DNA of 64,000 nucleotides from Solea solea (Eukaryota; Chordata; Actinopteri; Pleuronectiformes; Soleidae): contig NC_081151.1 in NCBI RefSeq assembly GCF_958295425.1, positions 13,376,606 to 13,440,605 on the forward strand, in the 5' to 3' direction. Below, piece after piece: positions 12,040 through 24,900 of this stretch. A model generated the notes under the pieces. It made no database searches and was not told where the DNA came from. It saw only the letters and a program-made list of their open reading frames with translations. How positions within the stretch are numbered: the stretch's first letter is position 1; every line of letters starts with the position of its first letter. A program made the translations under genes and the position numbers.

Positions 12040-14107
12040 CACACATACACACAGAGCTATTCTTATCAGGACAACACATTGGCCTCCATTCACCAAGGTT
12101 TTCAGATTAACAGGAAGCTTATTCCATTCCTTAATGGCCCTGACAGATTAGACAGAGCTGTGTTCAGGGATTCTTCACTCCTCCTCCTCCTCTCTGCTCA
12201 TTTGCTCAGAGCAGAGCTGAACAACACTCTTCACAGGTGGAGGTGCCGCGTTGTGGGATATTATTATATTTTATATACTGCACGAGTGGTGACGGTAGCT
12301 CACTGGTAGAGCGAGCCATGTCTTGCAACTTGAAAAGTTGTGGGTTCAATTCCCAGCTCCACTAGTCTACAGGCCAGTGTGTGGCACCGTTTCATATACT
12401 TTTTAAATGTAAGATTTGGATCCTGAATGACGCCCAGATATTTGTGACCATTTACATTTAAAATCTTTGGAAGAACACTTTGTCATGATAGGTGGTATAG
12501 TTCAGTTCAAATCACAACCTGTATTATCTCAAGGCAAATGACATTTACAATAGAGAGCAGAGGAACCCAACAATTCAGACAAGGAGCAAACAACAGGCAT
12601 CAGTGGAGAGAAAAAAAACCTCCCTTAGAACAGGAATAAATCTCTGAGAGAACCAGACTCAAAGATGTGCAGCATCTGCCTTGAAAGGAAGAAAGGGATG
12701 GATTTAATCCCTGTTCTCTGGAACACAACTGAAGTTTCTCATCATAGTGAGAAAGCGACGCTAGCAGTGTTTTGTGGCAAAAGTTACACAGTGGAGCTGT
12801 ATGACAGTGTATATTTAATTTGGACAGCCCATGGTCAAGTGGAAAAGAACCGGGCTTGTAACCAGAGGGTCGCTGGTTCAAATCCTGGGACAATGCCCCT
12901 GAGGAAGGTATCCAAACACCCATTGCCCCCTGGGTGCAGAAGTGCTTCCCACTGACCTGATTATAGCTTACAGCTAATTGTAAACACATAGCAAATAAGT
13001 ATAATTTATATATAAAACACATAAATCAAGCCTCTATGACAATTTAAAGACATTAAAATACAATGTAATACAAAACAATGTTTCATCATAAATTGCAGCC
13101 AGCAGCATTTATTACTGCAAAAAAAAAATCATCCATCCATTGCCACAAGGTGGCAGCAGCAGCAGCAGCAGCCTTTGCATTGGTGGAGTGTATTCCTGGT
13201 TGCAGGTGGTTAGATTTCCAGGGCGCACGCATGCATGCAGAGCTACAAAATGTTGACACTTTAATCTGACTGTTAGTAAGACTAACTTTTCCAACAAGAA
13301 CCTGAAGTTTGTGTCAGTTTGTAAAACACTCACTTGCTCACACCAGAGTCCACAGAGAACACACGTCAGACTTTTACCTAAAGTACAAATAAAAGGCTTA
13401 TTCCAACTATAAAAACCAAACTACATTTATTTTAAAACAACTATGCACTGATACAAATATACTCATGGGTGGTTATTTTTAGATTCCTGCTAATGTTATA
13501 CAATAGACCGTTTCTGCAAGAGCCTCCCTCACCCTTCCTCATACTTGTTCTTACCCACTTCCACTCAATGTGTGTGTCTGCCACAGCCCAAACCAGAGAG
13601 CAGGGAGAAGCAGTAAGTTATAAAACACTTCACAGCAAGTCAGCAAAAGCTCTGACTTGCAGAACGCGTCATATATAATCGTGAGGTCTGTAAGCTTTCA
13701 GAAGATGGATGAATACTATATTTGTACTAAAATCAGTTATAAACAGTTATTTTTCAGTGACCACAGTATAATATTGGGAATCACATTTATTTTGCTTAAT
13801 GTAATCAAAATGAAATTGACATGAGATTTTCATATCCCACTTCTTCATGGTCATTGCTGAGTGTTATTTTTTTTTTTTACACATCAGTAGTGGAACACAC
13901 ACAGGAACAGTGGGCAGCACAATGGGAAATGGGTGCCTTGCTCAGGGGCACCCCAGCCCTTTACCAGTCCCCGGGATTTAAACGGGCAACCCACCGGTTA
14001 CAAGCACAATTCCTTTCCTCAAGGCCATGCATGGGAATGGGACGAAGACTGTCCTTTGTCAAACATCAACATGCACACGTTTAGAGGCAGATCAACTTCA
14101 AAATCTG

Positions 14108-14159
<52 letters not shown>

Positions 14160-15914
14160 GTGCTGAAATCGGGGGCTCAGAGAGCATTAAAATGTGTTTA
14201 TAATAAAAAAGAGAGAAAGGAGGAAGAAAACAGCATATGGACGCCCCAGCAGACGCATTCTTATTTCTATCTGTGAAAATTCATTACGCATTCTCACAAT
14301 GACACCGTGTGAGTGTGTGTGTGCGTGTGTGTGTGTGTGTCTGCGTGTGTGTGTGAGAATGTCTTCCGTTTGTTCTGATCCTGGGCTAAACAAAGGCACA
14401 TGTGCTCATTTTCAGAGCGGGATGCGGCGCGGCCTGATTTCAAAGGCACAACTTGAAAGACGACAGACAGCTATTTACAATATTTATACATTTAGGATGC
14501 TAATACCGTGCATATAACTTGTCCATCTTCTCCTCTGTGTGTGTGTGTGTGAGTGTGTGACACGACAGCAGTGGTGAGAAGAATTGCTGATGAAAAAAAA
14601 AGGTTACTTTGGAAATTCTCTGATAATTGGTGCCTTAAAAGGAGCTCATTTTTTAACTATGTCACCACGACTGCTCGATGACAATTAATCTGTTTGTGGC
14701 TGCTTCCTTGGCATCTGTGCCAATTACTTTATATGCTAATATATGTAAATGACATCTCAGATGCCAGTTTCAAGTATCATGCTAGTGGTGTGTTGTGTCG
14801 TTTTTTTTTTTTTTTTATTATTTTTTTTTTTAAAGTCATATTGTTGAAGCTAACGTTAAGTTTTTAGGAATTTACACCATTTACCTACAATACGATACTC
14901 TTCAGAGAAAAAAAAAAACCCTGGCTCTTTGTGGTTTGTCTGATTTTGACTTTTGTCAGAGTGTGGAAAAAAAAAAGGAAACATGAAATACTCATTAACA
15001 TATTGGAAAGAAAAAACGAGCAGGAAATATTTTGACAGGTTTTTGCACGGCAGTATTTTTCTGATCGTATGATTTTTGTGTGCTTTTTAAAAACAATTAA
15101 AGAAATGATACCTTTAGTCAGTGCCACTGAAATAACAGTAAAGACATCCACAGACATCAGACGTTAATCAGAAAATAACATCAATATAAGTTCTCGTCAT
15201 TTGTATTGTAAATGGGGAATATGGATGGTTAAAATGAAGTGCCATGCGCAAGGGTTCAATTCCCTGACAGTGCAGCTGAGCAACATGACATTTGAAATAG
15301 ATAGATACTGTCCAAACTAGTAAAGAGCTTATTTCCCTCTCTCCTTCTCTGTGTAGTCGCTTTTCTAATTACGCACTGACACTGTGGATCTATACGGCTG
15401 TGATTCTCTATGCCCGTATATTTAGATTTCTGCATGGAAAGAGAGACAAGCTACGGCGCGGCGTACAAACAAATGCAAACACGTCGCTCAGATATGAACA
15501 TATTCTGCTTTCTAATCAGATCCAAATCCCCCAAATTGTTGCTGTGACACACTCTCTCTCTCTCTTCCAGAGCGACACCATTTGTCACACGAAATCTCTC
15601 TCACCGAGTCCTTAATCAGTGAAGTCAAAACACTTGCAAATCACACACCACGGTGCAGGAAGCTCAAGAAAAAATATTCAATGGCTTTTATATTATCATA
15701 TTTTTTTTTACAAATCATCTCCAGATTAAAATTTTCACTCATACAATGAATGAAGAAAGTGTTGCTAAATTAATTTTAAAATTGTCTTAATACACACAAA
15801 CAGGAACAATATAATATAAATTTACTACAGGCAGTATACAAATGATGTTTATATTGTACTATATTATATATATATATATATATATGTTGAACAGAATGCT
15901 AAAAAAGTGGGGTG

Positions 15915-15957
<43 letters not shown>

Positions 15958-18900
15958 CATATATATGTTGTTGGAGTCAGGGAGCAGAATTGGAGAGTGT
16001 GAGTCTCTTGTTTGATTCAAGAAAAATGCTATTAGGCACAATTTTTAAAGAGTTATAAATTGATTTAACAGGAAGGAAGGTACATTTTGCAGACATGTAC
16101 TGTCGCAGCAGTTTGTTCTTCACCAAATTCAGTCACTGTTGTTTAAATTATTTGAATCGGTGCTTGTAAAAACTGGTCTGGTCAGATTTACACAAGTATA
16201 TATGTATACTACAATTAAATAATTACTGATTGGGATTAAAATTGATTTTTACAAATAGCAGTAGTAGCATATAGTAATTTTATCAGTAATACAAATAGCT
16301 TAAATACAAATATCCGTCTGTTTAAATGTGCTTTATAGTTGCAACAGGAGAGAACACAGAACAGCATCAGATCACTTCCCTCTTTTTTTAGGACGCTTGA
16401 ACATCACTTTACTGTCATCCGGCAAACATGGTGCAGTGCCGACTAAATCTTAATGAACGCACTCGGAGCATATTCACAGAGCTTTTTTTTCCCCTCCTCT
16501 TCTTTATAAACGGCACTAATTACCATGTGTTTGCTCCATCGACAAACACTGTGAGCTGCTTCTATTGTTCCTGCTCCGCAGTGCTCAGCCTTCCATCACT
16601 CCAACTGAAGATGTCACTGTTGTATACCAAATATCTGCACTCTAAACTCCTGTGTGTGTGTGTGTGTGTGCGCGTGAGATGAGGCTATGTTTCCATGTTC
16701 ATCAGTAAGAAACAAAGCTATGTTGTTTGTTGTTTGAGGCATCTGACTGTGGCGTTCTGACAAAACAGACAGACACACACACACACGCACGCACACACAC
16801 ACAAAGAAAGAAATCCAACCGAATGAATCCAGCTGGGTGATCTTTAAATCAAAGATAAACACATACATGTAAATATGTGGCTAAACTACAGTTTCTTTTA
16901 ATTTTCTTGTTGAGAAAATAAAGTTAAATTTTTAAGGTATGTAAAATGTCTCTCACTTTTTTTCCATTATTTTCTTGTTATAACCCCTAATTTAGAGTAG
17001 ACTCACATTAACTTAAAACTAATTTGACCTATTGCTTTTGTATTTTCATACAGTAATAATGGCAAACCATTATATTCAAGAGTGGAAGTATTTATTACAG
17101 CAATTATAGCAGCGATGCCTGGTGTTTCAAAGGCAGGAGGTGGTGCCATGCTCTGTTTTAAGATACACACGCTTTTTCTTTCGTAATTACAAGATCAAAA
17201 TATTTATGTGAAGTTATGATTCGGCAATTATATTGATGACGACTGGAATAAAGAGAGCCACTACTAAGATCACAGGAGCAGAAACAAAAATGACAAAAAA
17301 GTGACACTAAACACACACACACACATTTGTCACATGTCACAGGCTTTAGTAATGGTAGAAGAAATAGCTAAACAAGAGTTAAAGGCATAGCTACTCAGTT
17401 TGTGTCATTCATAAACCACTCCATCAAACTCCATAGAGAAAACCTGTGATTTTAACATCACAAAGCACTGCTGCCTCCATCAGTAACTTCACATTAGTTA
17501 TTCTGTGACTGCAGTGTTTGAAATCCCTAATCCAAATTTACCAAATGAGGCAGCAGCTGACCGGCAGCTCCTGTTTCTCCATGACCTAAAATTGTTAATT
17601 TTCTCAACGGACTTTGGTGTTACAGAAAAGGACACGAGGGGTGGGGCAAGATGGAGGCAGATTATCCGCTGTGGCAACCCATAAAGAGAGAAGCCGAAAG
17701 AAGAAGACTTTATCACAGCACGGTGAGTAGTTTACAAACTTGTTTCCAGTCATAAAAGGCTGTCTGACAGCAAGTTAGAGCAGCTAAGAGGATTCTAAAG
17801 ATATTCATTAGTTGAGCCTTTAATTAGGTGGCTAAAATATTTTTTCACTGTCACTGCTGACAGCTGGGTTTTGGTGAGAGCGAGTTTCTGTGTCTAGTTC
17901 CCTGCAACAGCGGTGCACTCAACAAAGTCAGAACTGACTGTGAGTCACAGCCAAACTTAAAAAAAACACCTGAACTTAAGCCTTGGTGTTGATCTCCATC
18001 TATTTTGAGCGAAAGACTGACCTTACATAGTTTCTGAAAACACTGGTAAGGAAACAGATGATGGCACTGACCCTGGATTTGCCCATCAAAGAGTAACTGT
18101 ATGTGCATGTGCTGTATGTTGCTGAATTGCTCTGTTGAGCTTTAATCCATGGGTTTATAGTAACTTCATCACTTCATCTGCTCGGGGAATAAGTTCTATT
18201 CAGTGATTTAAATGTGTCCACAGCTGCTTGGTTTTACATTTTGAGAAGGTAGAGAAATTCATAAACCAGGGCAAGGTAACTGAGAAATATTGAAATTGTA
18301 ATGGAAATCTAGTTCTCAAGTGGGATCCAGAGGCCACGGAATAATTGGTGATAAATTATAAAATGATGGCTGATCAGGCAAGACAACACAATACGGGATA
18401 TTCTCACTTCTCAATGCTTTCATGACTGAATTGAGACTGAACTGAGAATAATGTGTGGCTGTTCGTACAGATAGTAAGGCAGTGTTGACAGGCTGAAATA
18501 CACAGTGCATTCACTGAGCACACAAACAATAGTGCACTGTGGAAAGGTAGGGCAGTATAATAAGTGAGAATATAAAATGCATATATGCAGAGTTATAAGT
18601 ACAAAGGGCTGCACAGTTAATAACAAGAAAATCACAATACGACCAAGTGCAATATCAGAATTGAAAGCCACTTAAATAAGTTATTTGATTAGGATTTCAG
18701 TTCAGCCTTACGGTGAAATCTTGCTCTTCAGATGAAAAACACATGTTTTGTTTGTTAACTGACTCTGATTATGACAAAACATGTCATATTATCATGTTTT
18801 TTACATAAAGAAAGATCAGGGCTAATCCATTTATTATTTTTAATTTAAAAAAATGAATTTAGCAAATCACAAATGTATTAAATCAAACACGTCTGTTATT

Positions 18901-21900
18901 AAATGGGTTCAAGGACAACAAAGCCTTCTAAGATTTGTGACCCTGCCCTTCGACATGTAGGTAGGTAGGTATATGGTAGGGAACCATGTAGGATCTGGTT
19001 TCATGTCCTTGTTAACTAATATTTCAATTAAGCCGTGCAGATTTGTTTTATATTTTCAAACCAGATCCTGACCCGACATATGTGTCACATTAGAGGAATA
19101 AAGCAAATCTTGGATCAAGTCAAAAGACCTGACTCTAATGGTTTCAGATAAAGGAATTTTCAAAATGGTCAGTAAATGACAACCACTCATTTTACAAATG
19201 TATACATATAGTTTGGTAATATTAGGTAAAATGAGATAAATTAATTAATTAATGAAAAAAAGATTCAGTCACGAAGACTTGTCTTTTACCTCCTCAATCA
19301 ATTCATCTTTACATGTAATCTCAATGTGACGATAGCTCAGTGTAAAGCAGTTGTCTTTTAACTCATTCACAAGAGAGGCCTGGTTTGAACAGACGACTTA
19401 ATTCAACTTTCAGGGTAAAACCCTACACACTAAAACAAGTTTCCAAAGAGTTTCTGTCTCTAATGCTTTTGAAATAAGTTTAAAATGACCCTGTGAGATC
19501 AAGGTCTGGATCCTGCTGTAACATATTCCAGGTTAAAGGAGAAGTAGATAGCCTTTCTGTGAAGCTCAGTACATACTGAGAGAACACTAGACATAACATA
19601 ATGAAGACCTGGGAGCACAGGCTTTGACTGTTTGCATGACATGTAGCAGGAGAAATAATTAATTTGTACATGAACCTACACCAGCGCAGTACGGTTAATG
19701 ATGACCAGTTAACTAATAAGTACAGAATGCAGCAGTAAGTGACGGGTTTACAGCCTGTCATGAATTCGAATGCTCTATGATGAATAGTATCCAACATCTG
19801 TAGAGAGCTGGCAGAGGTGAGAATCTATCTAGGTGTTATTTTGGAATTTTTTTCAATTTGAGCAAATTTGTCCTCTTGATCTGGCAATCATTTTGGCTGT
19901 GTTAGTGTGACATTTTTGTGTGTCCCTCTTTACAAATTCTGGATTTTTTTTATTATCTACAGTATAAGAACAGAGTGTTTTTTTTCCTTACCACACACTT
20001 AACTCATTAGAAGACAAAAATATCCACTTCCAAAAACATTAAAGATTAATATTTTTCTGCATAAATCTCTGAAACAACTCAAGCCCTGTTCAAAACAACC
20101 TAATATTAAATCATTTTCATCATTCAACCCTTTTAAATGCCAATTTGATTACTTGCTGTCACTGTTATTAATAAAAAAAAACAAAAAAAAAAAACAAACA
20201 CAAAATATTATTTTCAATATAACAAATGTTGGGTGGCTGGGGGATACAAATCAGTCTTGATTATGTCATAGTTTAGCCCAAAATATTGACTTTGATGCAT
20301 TATTAGTTTTTGTGTACCATCATATTTAAAATGTACTACCCCCTTGAGTCATTTGAGGATAAAAATGTCCCATTAACTCACATAACTCAAAACCACTTTT
20401 TTTTTTTTATCTCATAGCCATTACAAAATATAGCCATGCATTATGTGATATTAGGGTTAAAAAGTTTTTAGTTGTTGTGCTTTGTTTGCTGTGTTTGATC
20501 TTACTCTTAAATGTTCTCTATGGATTTTGGTGTGGTACAGTGAGTGGAGTTATGCTGCGCATTGTCCTGTTGCTCTACTATGATTCACATTTAACATGGT
20601 TTAACTTTTTTCATCAAATTCTGGTAGACAAAAAGGAACTTTTACCATCTACATTTTGCAATTACTTAATTTTAACTTAGCTCTGGGAAATATTCATTTC
20701 TGTCCAAAAATAAGGATTTCAACAACAGTCTGCTGCCCCCTGACCATACAGTGCACCTCCTCCCCTCCTCTACCCTGTATTTATCAGGCTGTGTGATTTT
20801 CTAATCCCTCCCTTTAGCAGCAGTGTGTGAAAGCTAACACTCCTCCATGTGATTAAGAAAGGCCCTGGGCTGCTGATTATCTAGAGAGACCAGTGCACAC
20901 ACTCCTGGCCATGTAGTGCTGCTGCAGTAAATACTGTTTAACTGATCTCCACACTTTTAACCCAAGTACAACACTGGTAAAAGTCAATTTGCACAGTTTT
21001 TGTCATGGAAGCAGAAGATACTTCCTACAAGTTACTAATGCTATACAAGCTTCATAGTCTGAGTGAACCCAGACAAATCCACTAGTGATTTGGTTTTTAC
21101 TCGCAGACATGTTGAGCGAGTGCACCATTTTGGCCAAATACTCCATCCATCCATTTTCTACTGCTTTATCCTCCACAGGAGGGCTGCGTGCAAATCTCAA
21201 CTGACATAGGGCGATAGGCAGGGTACACCCTGGAACGTTTGCTAGGTCCATCGCAGGGCCACATATAGTGACAAACAACCATTCACTCTCACATTCACAC
21301 CTACAGTCAATTTAGAGTGACCAATTTACCTAATCCCCATATTGCATGTTTTTGGATTATAGGAGGAAGCTGCAGAACCCGGCGAACACCCAGTGAAAAC
21401 CCGCGCACACAGGGGGAAAACATGCAAACTCCAGGCTGAAAGGCCCTTATTCCGACCGGGGCTTGAACCCGGATCTTCTTGCTACAAAGACAAGAGTGCT
21501 AACGGCCAAATCCTGGAGCTCCTAAAAATAGGAACCAAACACAAACAGGTTTTCGTCCTGGCGTTCTAGAGGTGGCAGCTTTTGTATACATCCAATATGG
21601 TGGCCACTGAAGAGCAAAGGGTTAGTCTTTGGACACTATTACTAGATAGCCATCGCTCCTAGAAAACTGCAACAAACAAATGTGCTTGTTGTAGTTTTCT
21701 ATGCACATACATGATCCAGATCATTGGTCTGATTGGTTGTAGGCCTATCCAACTGTGTACATTTTTACTCTCTTTTTACACTCTTTGCCACCACTACAAG
21801 TTTCCAGTCCGAGTTGCTAAACATGCTACCTAGACGGACTGAAACTGAAACACAGCGGCAGGGCCTGTGATGCAGCTCGCCGGTCGTGATCAGCAGTGCT

Positions 21901-24900
21901 GTTTTTAGGATTGTTTTAACTGATCAGTTTGGCACTGTTCGGCTTGATTTCTGTGTCAGACGTCTCCGGAGCACAGACTCCTAAACAGTAACTATCAGAA
22001 GGTAATGAGCGTTATGATAAAAAAGTGAAAAAGTGACAGTGATATTAAAGTGCAGTGTAGCAGTAATGATGAGTGGCAGTGTGCGGTGGTCGGCCTGGTT
22101 GAGGAGCCTTATGTGGGGATAAAAGTTCCTCCTCAGTCTTTCAGTTCATTTTATCAGGCTGCAGAACTGTTTGCCTGAGTTTAGCAGCTTGAACAGACAG
22201 TTGCTAGGGTCGGAAGTGTCCTTGATTATCTTGACCTGGGTGTGAGTTTGGATGGATCAGGTGAGCTCATCAGAGAGTTGAACTCGGAGGTACTTGATGT
22301 TGTGTAGCAGATCCACTGGAGCTCCATCAATGGGGAGAGGAGAGTGGGAGTGCTGCTGCTTCCTGTAATCCACGACCATCTCCTTGGTTGTGCTGACATT
22401 CAGCTGGAGGCAGTTATCCTGGCACCATCTCTCCAGGATCTCCACCTCCTTCCTGTAGGCTGTCTCGTCATTGTTGGAGATGAGACCCAGCACTACTGTG
22501 TCGTCAGCAAACTTGACAATGGAGTTGGAGCTTCAGGGTGTACAGCAGGGGGCACAAGACACAGCCTTGTGGTAGTCCATTACTGAGAGAGATGGTGTCC
22601 GAGACACAGCTGCCCACCCTGACCTGTGGTCTGTCTGTTAGAAAGTCCAGCAACCATCTGCACAGCTGGGTGTTCAGATCTAGATCCCTCATTTGGTCGA
22701 TCAGTCTGAGGGGAATCACGGTGTTGAAAGCTGAACTATAGTCAATGAACAGCAGTCTCACATAATTCCCACTCCTACGGTCACCATGAGTGAGGTTGGT
22801 GTGCAGAATGTGAGAAATGGCATCCTCAGTGGATCTATTTGTACGGTAGGCAAATTGCAGAGGTTCAATGGAGCTGGGGATGGAGGAGCAGATGGAGTCC
22901 TTTACAAGCCTCTCAAACACCTTCATGACTACTGATGTAAGTACCACAGGTTGATAGTCATTCAGGCTGGAGGGCTTGTTGTGCTTTGGCACTGGTCAGC
23001 TAATTAGCGCAGCACAGGACGCGCCCCGAAATTCCGCCAGGGCCAGCTGATTTCCTGATGTTCACCCGTTTAGAGCTCTGTGTACCTCCTGTGCCGTCAT
23101 GGACTGTGTTGCCGCTCCAATGACATCATCTGCATGCGACAGCGAGTTTTAGTCCTTCCTGGCCTCAAACCGGGCATAGAAAGTGTTCAGTTCGTCGACA
23201 AATGCAGAGTCGGCATTAAGAGTGGCGGTGTTCTTCCCTCTGTAGTCCGTGATGGTGTGCAGTCCATGCCATAGGCGACGGGAGTCTCCAAGATGGAAGT
23301 GAGACTCATTTGGCCTCCTTCGCTGCTTGACAAACTTGTTTCTCCTTGTACAGGCTCGCGTCACCACTCTGGAGGCTCTCTCTGTACACTGCTGTTTGGG
23401 CGTTTACTGCTACCCGAAAGGATCGATCCACCCATTGCTTTTGGTTTGGTAAATGTCCTGATGGTGATGGTGGAGATGATCTAGGCCGCTAACACGCTAA
23501 TGAAGCTGGTGGCTACATCCGTAAACTCACCGACATCATCTGAGCTCTGCCGGAGCATTTCCCAGTCTACGTCAGTGAGTACGTCCTGCAGCTCGGCCTC
23601 TGATTGGACAGACCAGCGATTCACTTCACGTGTAGTCGGACTTTCTCGTGCCATCTTTTGTTTATATTCCGGGATCAGATAGATGGCTTCGTGGTCGCTC
23701 TTTCCGAATCCCAGCTGCAGGACTGGCTTGAACTGAACGTATCCCTGCTTGAACTGGTTGTAGCAGTGATCCAGAGTGTTGTTGGACATGAAGCAGACTC
23801 CGCCACCTTTGGATTTACCGCTGTCCACAGTTCTGTCTGCTCGGTGCACGGAGAAAGGGGTCCAACGGCCACACAGTGTGGTCCAGGACCACAGGGGTCA
23901 GCCATGTTTCGGAGAAACAAAAAAGGTTGCAGTCACTGATGTCACGCTGGAACTTAACTCTGGCCATGAGGTTGTCAACTTTGTTTTCCAGCGACTGGCA
24001 AGTAAGATGCTGGGGAGCAGAGGTCTATGTGGTCTCTCCTTCAGTCTGAGCCAGGGTCCAGCACGTTTCCCAACGTTTGCTTTTTTTTTTTAACGCCGCT
24101 GGTGGGGCCCATTATTGTTGTTGTTGTTGTTTTTGCTGCAGTGGAGAATCTCGACTGGCCACGATGGATCGGCTGGGAAACTATCCAAAAACTGCTGAGT
24201 GAGCTGAAGTCTGATGTTCAGAGGAGTGTCTTTGTTGTAGGTGGTGGAAGCTGAAGCCGTATGCGTAACAACGGCAAACAGGTAGAGGTAAATAATTGAA
24301 TAAGCAAACAGGCTGTACGGAGCGCTCAAAAAGGCATCTGACCCGAGTAGGGCCATCTTGCAATGGCGTTCAACACCACCCTCCCATGGAAAACTAGCAA
24401 GTCTTTCAAAATGGACCTAGAGGGATAGAATCGATACTTGCAATTTGGTGTCTCTCCGGCTCGCCACTTGTGTTTGACACTGGGATGGAAATGAGAACAA
24501 TGACTGGTTGAAGTCGTCTTTTCCCAGCAGGCTAAAGTTGCTAAAGTTAGACCCACAGACTGTGCTGCACTTATGCACGTAAATAGATGAACTGAAAGCC
24601 GCTATTCCCTTTTAGTTTAGTTTGAAGTGACACATCATAGTAGCCTGTTTAATGTCAAAATGCGTATCTGCTACTCAAAATGTGTAGAGGTCGGCAGGTA
24701 TGTGTCGGCTCTGTTGCAATGGGGCAGTGCAAATACTTTATGTGCACTGTAGCAGAGACTGGGAGGGGGAGCAACGAACGGGCTGGATACAGTGCGTAAG
24801 AGACGCAGGGCTAACAACATAAAAACATTTTTTACTGGTCGCACATGTGCGACTGGATGTACAATTCAGTTGTTAATGTAGAAGTTAATGTAATGATTAC

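Larger units (their letters stand above)
22020..24370 (-). mobile_element. Non-LTR retrotransposon (Rex/L2-like LINE), internally deleted
   Basis: On the minus strand, parts of one LINE polyprotein occur in the usual order: an N-terminal segment (24356-24090), an endonuclease remnant (23849-23481), a connector (23367-23149), reverse transcriptase (22992-22504) with FADD just after a frameshift, and a C-terminal piece to 22257, followed by a 3' UTR-like stretch. The total of about 2.35 kb is shorter than expected, from deletions within the endonuclease and elsewhere. It sits in the 35-kb intron in the same orientation as the host gene. The exact clade cannot be fixed by eye. Confidence 0.85.

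Noticed and set aside
12291..12365. Functional tRNA gene
   Set aside because: A- and B-boxes are good, but the acceptor and anticodon stems do not pair; best read as a SINE head.
12831..12895. Functional tRNA-Thr
   Set aside because: tRNA-like head followed by a SINE body, with a second reversed relative nearby; the acceptor stem is not conserved.
12600..13022. 140-codon minus-strand frame
   Set aside because: It crosses a tRNA-derived SINE read backwards; the open frame is accidental.
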